From Oscillospiraceae bacterium (lineage in GTDB: Bacteria > Bacillota > Clostridia > Oscillospirales > Ruminococcaceae), in assembly GCA_017451665.1 (NCBI GenBank), contig JAFTNX010000110.1, forward strand, positions 1-17,923: a stretch of DNA of 17,923 bases. The letters run 5' to 3'. Shown piece after piece: positions 13,342-17,923 of this stretch. The translations under genes were made by a program, and so were the position numbers. The notes under the pieces were generated by a model, which worked only from the letters and a program-made list of their open reading frames with translations, was not told the origin of the DNA and did not search any database. The number at the start of each line of letters is the position of its first letter. Within the stretch, counting starts at the first letter, position 1.

Positions 13342-15105
13342 ATGGAAAAATGTAAAGAATGGCTGACGCTTGTTCTGAATAAGCTTAAAGACATAACCTT
13401 TGAAGATATATTAGTGAGATTTTTGTCTGCGTGGGCAATGCTTGGCATATGCGAAAATATAAGAATCCGTGAGGGCATACGTTTTACAAGCAACGAGATT
13501 TTTGAAAAATTCGGATTTGCTGAAAGCTTAGTGCTGACACTTTTGTTTTTTGCAATGCTGTGGCTACCGATTTTTCAAAAGGCACAAAAGGGTATTCTTT
13601 GGGGAAGCTTTTTTATTCTCTTTATTAGAACACTCTGGCAAAGGGCTGATTTCGGGTATTTTATGGGTGCAACCCTCATAATGACAATTATCACACTCTA
13701 TTCATTCAAGGATGTGAAATTTGAAAAAGACCTTAAAAAGCCTGCAATGTGGGCTCTGACAGTACCATTCACAGCACTTGTTGTAACGGTTATTATACTG
13801 ATTTCTGTGCTTTTGTATAAGGCTGTGTGGACACCTACTTACGACTTCGGAATTTTTTCACAGATGTTTTATTATATGAAGGAAGGCTTTATTCCTTACA
13901 CAACCTGCGAAAGAGATAAGCTTCTTTCTCATTTTGCAGTGCATTTTTCACCGATTTATTATCTTTTACTGCCGTTTTATTTTATTTTTCCGTCACCTGT
14001 AACCTTGCTTGTACTTCCACCACTTATTTCTGCAAGTGGAATTATCCCTCTTGTTTTTATCTGCAAAAAATACAAGCATTCAAATCTTACAACGCTGTTT
14101 CTGACGATTTGTTATATGGGTATTCCTGCAATAACCGGCGGAAACCTTTATTACATTCACGAAAATGTATTTTTATCGCCACTTCTTTTGTGGATGTTTT
14201 ACTTTTTTGAAAAGAAAAACGTGCCACTGACAGTTGTTTTTGCATTTCTTGTAATGCTTGTAAAAGAGGACGCACCTGTTTATATTTTTGTGTTTGCACT
14301 CTATCTTCTTATTTCAAAAAGAAACAAGTCGCTGGGACTTCTCCTTATGGGACTTGCGATAATTTACTTTGCATTTGTACTTTCGTTCCTTGAGAGATTC
14401 GGCGAAGGTGCTATGGTGGGCAGATTTGAAAACTTCAATAAATCAGGTGAGCCTATTACTCTTATCGGGGTTATAATGACAGCCTTTTCAAACCCTGCGT
14501 ATCTTATTTCTGAGTGCTTTGAAAATAACAGAATGATGTTTTTGTTACAGTTTTTCATTCCACTTATGTTTATGCCGTTTTTCACAACAAAGCTTTCAAG
14601 ATTTATACTGCTTTTCCCGATAGTTATTGTAAATCTTCTTTCTGACTATGGCTATCAGCACGAAATGGGTTATCAGTATGTTTTTGGTCCGCTTGCATTT
14701 GTAATTTATCTTTGCGTAATGAACAGCGCTGATATGGAAAAAGTAAAGCGTTCAAAGCATCTTCTCCTGTCAGCTACTGCATCCGTAATGGTGTTCTTTT
14801 CTATGTATTACGGCAGACTTGACGTTGTGGAAAGCTATCGCAACAATATGCCTGAACACATAGCTGTTCAAAAGGCGATTGAAGTTATTCCTGATGACGC
14901 GTCGGTGGCAGCCTCTACATTTTTTGTAGCTAATCTTTCACAGCGAGAAGAAATCTATGAGCTTGAAAGCACAAAACAAAAGGCTGAATATTACGTTCTT
15001 GATTTGAGGTATCCTAACGATAAATACACCGTTGAGAATTTCATCAGTAAGGGCTATGAAGAAGTCTACCTCGACCAATATGTAGCGATATACAAATCCA
15101 ATTGA
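13342..15105 (+). CDS. DUF2079 polytopic membrane protein
   Basis: Integral membrane protein of unknown activity; the family resembles lipid-linked glycosyltransferases of GT-C type in layout, which is inference. The 587 residues contain about ten or more hydrophobic helices from residue 60 to about 480. Family blocks are TYDFGIFSQMFYYMKEG (166-182), HFAVHFSPIYYLLLPFYF (197-214) and GGNLYYIHENVFLSPLLL (266-283), with a C-terminal soluble region (about 485-587) after the last helix. The start has AAGGGG nine bases upstream. The stop codon TGA lies inside the left terminal repeat of the downstream mini-element (15099-15354), so the last residues may differ from those of relatives. The terminator is also provided by that element. 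No polysaccharide cluster directly adjoins. Confidence 0.88.
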   Translation: MEKCKEWLTLVLNKLKDITFEDILVRFLSAWAMLGICENIRIREGIRFTSNEIFEKFGFAESLVLTLLFFAMLWLPIFQKAQKGILWGSFFILFIRTLWQRADFGYFMGATLIMTIITLYSFKDVKFEKDLKKPAMWALTVPFTALVVTVIILISVLLYKAVWTPTYDFGIFSQMFYYMKEGFIPYTTCERDKLLSHFAVHFSPIYYLLLPFYFIFPSPVTLLVLPPLISASGIIPLVFICKKYKHSNLTTLFLTICYMGIPAITGGNLYYIHENVFLSPLLLWMFYFFEKKNVPLTVVFAFLVMLVKEDAPVYIFVFALYLLISKRNKSLGLLLMGLAIIYFAFVLSFLERFGEGAMVGRFENFNKSGEPITLIGVIMTAFSNPAYLISECFENNRMMFLLQFFIPLMFMPFFTTKLSRFILLFPIVIVNLLSDYGYQHEMGYQYVFGPLAFVIYLCVMNSADMEKVKRSKHLLLSATASVMVFFSMYYGRLDVVESYRNNMPEHIAVQKAIEVIPDDASVAASTFFVANLSQREEIYELESTKQKAEYYVLDLRYPNDKYTVENFISKGYEEVYLDQYVAIYKSN

Positions 15106-15354
15106 CAATTGACAATTATGGTGTCTGCTACGCAGACGGATTAAAAAATAACTCACTATCGAAAAAAATATCGGTAGTGAGTTTAATTTTTTGTTTTTAT
15201 AAACTTTTTGGCTGTTCGATTTAAGCCGAGCGTCAGACTCACGCAAAGCGTGCGTCATGAGGCAGATAGCCCTGCCACAACTCAAAATTTAAGTCCCAAA
15301 CAAAAGGATGTGTGGCAGAGGAGGATGCAAACGTCACGTTTGCATTGTCAATTG
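15099..15354. mobile_element. 256-bp palindrome-rich mini-element with 11-bp terminal inverted repeats (MITE- or REP-like)
   Basis: The ends are CAATTGACAAT (15099-15109) and its exact inverse ATTGTCAATTG (15344-15354); the left end is doubled in tandem to 15117. Inside are several palindromes: GTCTGC-TAC-GCAGAC (15123-15137), a 13-bp terminator hairpin (15150-15183), GACTCACGC-AAA-GCGTGCGTC (15236-15256), CTGCCACA/TGTGGCAG (15272-15279 and 15311-15318), and ATGCAAACGT-C-ACGTTTGCAT (15325-15345). No protein is encoded. The element contains the stop codons of both convergent neighbours. No target-site duplication is evident. It may be one transposed unit or several stacked palindromic repeats. 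Confidence 0.65.
15150..15195 (+). terminator. Terminator of the DUF2079 gene, inside the mini-element
   Basis: AACTCACTATCGA (15150-15162) pairs with TCGGTAGTGAGTT (15171-15183) over 13 bp with one U-G pair, followed by TAATTTTTTGTTTTT. Reading on the minus strand it is followed by TATTTTTTAA, so it could also work in reverse. Confidence 0.82.
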
Positions 15355-16167
15355 AATAAACGTTGCTACTCCGTCGTCGTTGTTTGAAGGGATAACTCCG
15401 TTTGCTTTTGCTTTGACCTCGTCTTTGGCATTCATAACAGCATAGCATTCATCGGACGCCTTAAAAAGTGGCAGGTCGTTTAAATTGTCCCCAAAAGCCA
15501 CAATCTTCTCAAAGCCGTATTCATTTTTGACTTTTAACGCTGAATTGTACTTAGAGGCGTTTTTTGAACACACCTCAAGATACCAGAAATCCGTGTTGTA
15601 AATGTCACGGTAATATTCAATAGAAAAACCTTCGAGCTTTTTAACCTTCTCATAAATCGGCCTTAAAAATTCCTCCTTGTGGGAAACTGAATAGTAAATA
15701 CATTCCAGATTTATACATTCGTTAAAATCAGAAACCTTAGTAAATTTCTTGTTGAATTTTTTTATTCTCTCCTGCATAAAATCATAAGAGTTGGGCGTGT
15801 CGCAATTTACATAAAAGGTTTCAAGCTGATTGTTACATACAGCATAAAGAAACCCCCATGCACCGTGTTCGTTTATGATGTCAAAAAATGATTTGAGGTT
15901 GTTTTTTGGCAGAAGCTCATAGCTTAAATATTTTTCAGCCTTTAAATCATAAACCGCAACTCCGTTCATTAAAATGGCAGGGGCATTTATCCTTAAACCT
16001 TTGGTTAAAAGGCGTACAGTTTCGCTTGTACGGGCAGTAGCAACTGTAAAGCTAATCCCCTTGTCAATAAGCGTATTCAGCGTATTTATGGTGTTTTGTG
16101 AGATTTCGCAGTTGCTGTTTAAAAGTGTTCCGTCCAAATCGGAAATATAAAGAGTTTTATTTGTCAT
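15334..16167 (-). CDS. Cof-type HAD-superfamily phosphatase
   Basis: Predicted sugar-phosphate or nucleotide phosphatase of the HAD IIB (Cof/YidA) type. The 277 residues contain SDLDGTLLNS with nucleophile Asp10 and general acid Asp12, the motif II region FTVATAR (40-46), a large C2-type cap domain (about 85-195), Lys206 in the SKNASKYNSAL motif III region, and motif IV GDNLNDLPLF (226-235). The final six residues (QLTMQT, from 272) and the stop codon are encoded by the right end of the mini-element at 15099-15354, so the native C-terminus was replaced; relatives usually end with a helix after N-D-x-D-G-V-A. The catalytic core is complete, so the enzyme is probably active. The ribosome binding site AAAGGA is rather distant (about 10 bases). 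It has its own promoter and diverges from the PH-like gene. Confidence 0.93.
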   Translation of the reverse strand: MTNKTLYISDLDGTLLNSNCEISQNTINTLNTLIDKGISFTVATARTSETVRLLTKGLRINAPAILMNGVAVYDLKAEKYLSYELLPKNNLKSFFDIINEHGAWGFLYAVCNNQLETFYVNCDTPNSYDFMQERIKKFNKKFTKVSDFNECINLECIYYSVSHKEEFLRPIYEKVKKLEGFSIEYYRDIYNTDFWYLEVCSKNASKYNSALKVKNEYGFEKIVAFGDNLNDLPLFKASDECYAVMNAKDEVKAKANGVIPSNNDDGVATFIQLTMQT

Positions 16168-16197
16168 ATTGAAATTATCCTTTATGCTTTTTAAAAA

Positions 16198-16226
16198 ATT
16201 CTAACATAAATATCAGTTATTTGCAA
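16198..16226 (-). promoter_or_regulatory. Probable promoter of the HAD gene
   Basis: On the minus strand, TTGCAA (16226-16221), a 17-bp spacer, TAGAAT (16203-16198), about 31 bp before the ATG. Confidence 0.6.
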
Positions 16227-16274
16227 TAATATTAAAGGCTTTTTTTTCAAAATGTATAAATGTCAGAAAATGCC

Positions 16275-16302
16275 TTGACTTTTTTTGAAATTATGTTAAA
16301 AT
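16275..16302 (+). promoter_or_regulatory. Probable promoter of the PH-like gene, extended -10 type
   Basis: TTGACT (16275-16280), a 16-bp spacer, TAAAAT (16297-16302), preceded by TGT, which supplies an extended -10 TGn contact. It diverges from the HAD promoter about 50 bp away. Confidence 0.6.
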
Positions 16303-16347
16303 ATAAGTGTATGTTTCAATATTTTATGATTAAGGGGGATTAGCGTA

Positions 16348-16740
16348 ATGAAAAAAGCAGATTTTGAATACATCTGGACAGACAAAAAAAGAACAATTTT
16401 CGGATTACCGATTTCATTTACAAGATATTTCCTTACTAAAGAAAAATTCATCACAAGAAAAGGCTTCTTTACAGTAGTTGAAGATGAATTTGAACTTTAC
16501 AGAGTTACAGATAAGAAACTGAGACTTCCTTTCTTTCAGCGTCTTTTCAAGTGTGGAACAATTCTCCTCACAGTAAAGGATGTTGACACACCTGTCAAGG
16601 ACCTTACTTCTGTAAAGGACCCAAGAAAGGTTCTGAATCTTCTTGATACACATATCAATATCCAGCGTGACAGATATAATATCAGAGGAAGAGATATGGT
16701 TGGTTCAAACCATATTTACGAGTGCGACGAGCACGAATAG
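16348..16740 (+). CDS. Small bacterial PH-domain-like protein
   Basis: A 130-residue protein with no signal peptide or membrane helix. The segment about 17-100 has the strand pattern and final helix of bacterial PH domains (YdbS/YdbT-like family): FTRYFLTKEKFITRKGFFTV, DEFELYRVTDKKLRLPFFQR, CGTILLTVKDVD and the closing helix VKDPRKVLNLLDTHI. Such domains often appear in membrane proteins; here only the soluble domain is present, with a charged C-terminal tail (RDRYNIRGRDMVGSNHIY). AAGGGGG precedes the ATG. It is flanked by its own promoter and terminator, so it is a single-gene unit. The function is unknown; the PH assignment rests on pattern only. Confidence 0.7.
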   Translation: MKKADFEYIWTDKKRTIFGLPISFTRYFLTKEKFITRKGFFTVVEDEFELYRVTDKKLRLPFFQRLFKCGTILLTVKDVDTPVKDLTSVKDPRKVLNLLDTHINIQRDRYNIRGRDMVGSNHIYECDEHE

Positions 16741-16751
16741 GAAAAACAAAC

Positions 16752-16788
16752 GAGAGGTACGTAATATCTGACGTGTCTCTCTTTTTTT
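16752..16788 (+). terminator. Terminator of the PH-like gene
   Basis: GAGAGGTACGT (16752-16762) pairs with ACGTGTCTCTC (16771-16781) through an 11-bp stem with two adjacent G-U wobbles, followed by seven Ts. The wobbles fit plus-strand RNA. The T run ends just before the next gene's ribosome binding site. Confidence 0.88.
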
Positions 16789-16792
16789 AGAT

Positions 16793-16802
16793 GGAGAGAG
16801 CT
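16793..16802 (+). promoter_or_regulatory. Ribosome binding site deciding the FkbM start
   Basis: GGAGAGAG followed by CT places a Shine-Dalgarno core six bases before the ATG at 16803. The earlier in-frame ATG at 16791 overlaps this site and is itself preceded only by the terminator T run, so 16803 is preferred. Confidence 0.75.
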
Positions 16803-17867
16803 ATGTTTTCACTTGATGAATTTATGGGGCTTACGTCCTGCTGGGAATATTTAAAAAACTGCAAGAAGCCGATTTTTATTTATGGAATGGGCGACGGCTG
16901 CGTGAAACTTCTCAGGCAGTTTGAAAATTACGGAATAAAGGAAACGGGAATTTTTGCAAGCGACGAGTTTGTGAGAGGGCATTCCTTTATGGGGCACGTT
17001 GTAAAAAAGCTGTCGCAGGTTGAGGAGGAGTATGAGGATTTTGTTGTGGTGCTGGCTTTTGGGGCAGGCTACGACAGCCTTATTGAAAAAATCGACAACA
17101 TAAGCCGTAAGCACAAACTTCTTGTGCCTGATACTGCTGTTGTGGGTGGAGAGCCTTTTACCAAGGAATTTTTAAAGGAGAATTTTGATAGAGCAAAAAA
17201 GGTTTATGACCTTATGGCTGATGAATTTTCTAAAAAGGTTTTTGAATATGTTGTACGCTATAAAATCACGGGGGATATTTCTTATTTAAGGGAAATCACA
17301 ACTTTGCCCTGTGAGGCTTATGAGAATATTCTCGGCGTGAATTTTAAGGGTGCGTATGTTGATTTGGGAGCGTATAACGGGGATACAGTAAGAGAATTTA
17401 TCGGGTTTACAAAAGAAAATCACGGGAAAATTATTGCTGTTGAGCCTAACGGAAGAAATTACAGAAAGCTGTGTGAATACGGAGAAAATATTCCTGAGCT
17501 TACCTGCATAAATGCTGCCTGCTGGAGCTTCAGTGGCGAAATCACCTTTTCAAAGGGTGGTGGGCGTATGGCAAAGGCTGACGAAAAGGGCGTTCTGACA
17601 AAATGTATAAGCGTTGACGACCTTGTGGGTGATGAGGGCTGTGAGTATATAAAATACGACGTTGAGGGTGCTGAAAAAGAGGCACTTGAAGGTTCGCGGA
17701 ATACTATTAAAAGCTTTTCGCCTAAGCTGTGCGTAGCACTTTATCACAGACTTTCGGATATGATAGACATTCCTTTGCAGATTTATGAGATGAATAAGAA
17801 TTATAAATTCTATGTAAGGCATTATCCTTATTATCCTGCCTGGGAAACAAATCTGTTTTGTATTTAA
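16803..17867 (+). CDS. FkbM-family SAM-dependent methyltransferase
   Basis: FkbM-type enzymes O-methylate hydroxyls, often on sugars of surface glycans or on secondary metabolites; the substrate here is unknown. The protein is 354 residues from 16803. The N-terminal part (about 20-110) has a Rossmann-like segment (KPIFIYGMGDG, then VVVLAFGAGYD) similar to the accessory N-terminal domain of some FkbM proteins in glycan clusters. The methyltransferase domain follows: GAYVDLGAYNGDTVREF with Asp187 (SAM motif I), IIAVEPNGRNYRKL with Glu214 (ribose-binding), CISVDDL, and EYIKYDVEGAEKEAL with Asp286 and Glu288, the family signature. It begins immediately after the PH-gene terminator with no room for a visible promoter, so expression probably needs readthrough. 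A further gene starts 19 bp downstream, suggesting an operon that extends out of the window. Confidence 0.9.
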   Translation: MFSLDEFMGLTSCWEYLKNCKKPIFIYGMGDGCVKLLRQFENYGIKETGIFASDEFVRGHSFMGHVVKKLSQVEEEYEDFVVVLAFGAGYDSLIEKIDNISRKHKLLVPDTAVVGGEPFTKEFLKENFDRAKKVYDLMADEFSKKVFEYVVRYKITGDISYLREITTLPCEAYENILGVNFKGAYVDLGAYNGDTVREFIGFTKENHGKIIAVEPNGRNYRKLCEYGENIPELTCINAACWSFSGEITFSKGGGRMAKADEKGVLTKCISVDDLVGDEGCEYIKYDVEGAEKEALEGSRNTIKSFSPKLCVALYHRLSDMIDIPLQIYEMNKNYKFYVRHYPYYPAWETNLFCI

Positions 17868-17886
17868 TTTTTTGGAGGTATATATT

Positions 17887-17923
17887 ATGCAGTTTAATGG
17901 AATCGATTTTGACACTTATTTAA
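17887..17923 (+). CDS. Start of an unidentified gene, cut by the right edge
   Basis: GGAGGT followed eight bases later by ATG, then an open frame reading M-Q-F-N-G-I-D-F-D-T-Y-L to the edge. It lies 19 bp after the methyltransferase stop and is probably cotranscribed with it. Twelve residues are too few to assign a family. Confidence 0.6.
   Translation, partial: MQFNGIDFDTYL

Noticed and set aside
15099..15354. A CRISPR array or phage attachment site in the repeat-rich interval
   Set aside because: There are no regularly spaced direct repeats with unique spacers, and no tRNA or integrase next to it; the repeats are inverted and palindromic.

Overview
The window looks like chromosomal DNA from a low-G+C, Gram-positive anaerobe of the Clostridia, most likely a gut or rumen Ruminococcaceae/Oscillospiraceae-type organism. 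The evidence is A+T-rich intergenic DNA, strong GGAGG ribosome binding sites, housekeeping promoters of TTGACA-N17-TATAAT type, lipoproteins with a [LM]-T-A-C lipobox, a spore-type dipicolinate synthase A gene, a secG/rnr cluster, a UPF0735 (PheB) ACT protein in front of threonine genes, and a cell-anchored GH5 mannanase. This placement is inference from gene families; no marker RNA gene is present.

Layout. 1-870 (-): N-terminal 290 codons of a large serine recombinase that lacks a normal start codon. 949-2475 (+): LytR-CpsA-Psr (LCP) cell-wall ligase with a long charged cytoplasmic tail and a perfect consensus promoter. 2463-3263 (-): dpaA-like gene with an abnormal short C-terminus, convergent with and overlapping the LCP gene; no dpaB is next to it. 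3375-6571 (-): secG, a GNAT acetyltransferase and rnr, with a terminator behind secG. 6797-7840 (+): mannanase lipoprotein. 7902-8063: a three-hairpin structured element. 8293-10936 (+): pheB-hom-thrB, a threonine-branch operon with an internal hairpin. 11004-11759 (-): glycerophosphodiester phosphodiesterase. 11961-13199 (+): parvulin-type foldase lipoprotein. 13342-15105 (+): DUF2079 polytopic membrane protein. 15099-15354: a 256-bp palindrome-rich element with perfect 11-bp terminal inverted repeats that supplies the stop codons of both flanking genes. 15334-16167 (-): Cof-type HAD phosphatase. 16348-16740 (+): small PH-like protein. 16803-17867 (+): FkbM-family methyltransferase. 17887 onward: start of another gene.

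How the genes fit together. Most are unrelated short transcription units separated by clear terminators. Functional groups are protein export and folding (secG, foldase), RNA decay (rnr), cell envelope and surface glycans (LCP protein, FkbM methyltransferase, perhaps DUF2079), extracellular mannan use, and homoserine/threonine synthesis. No CRISPR array, rRNA, tRNA, or recognisable defence island is present. The most unusual content is at DNA level: two structured mini-elements, the start-less recombinase, and the truncated solitary dpaA. No convincing new multi-gene system is visible.
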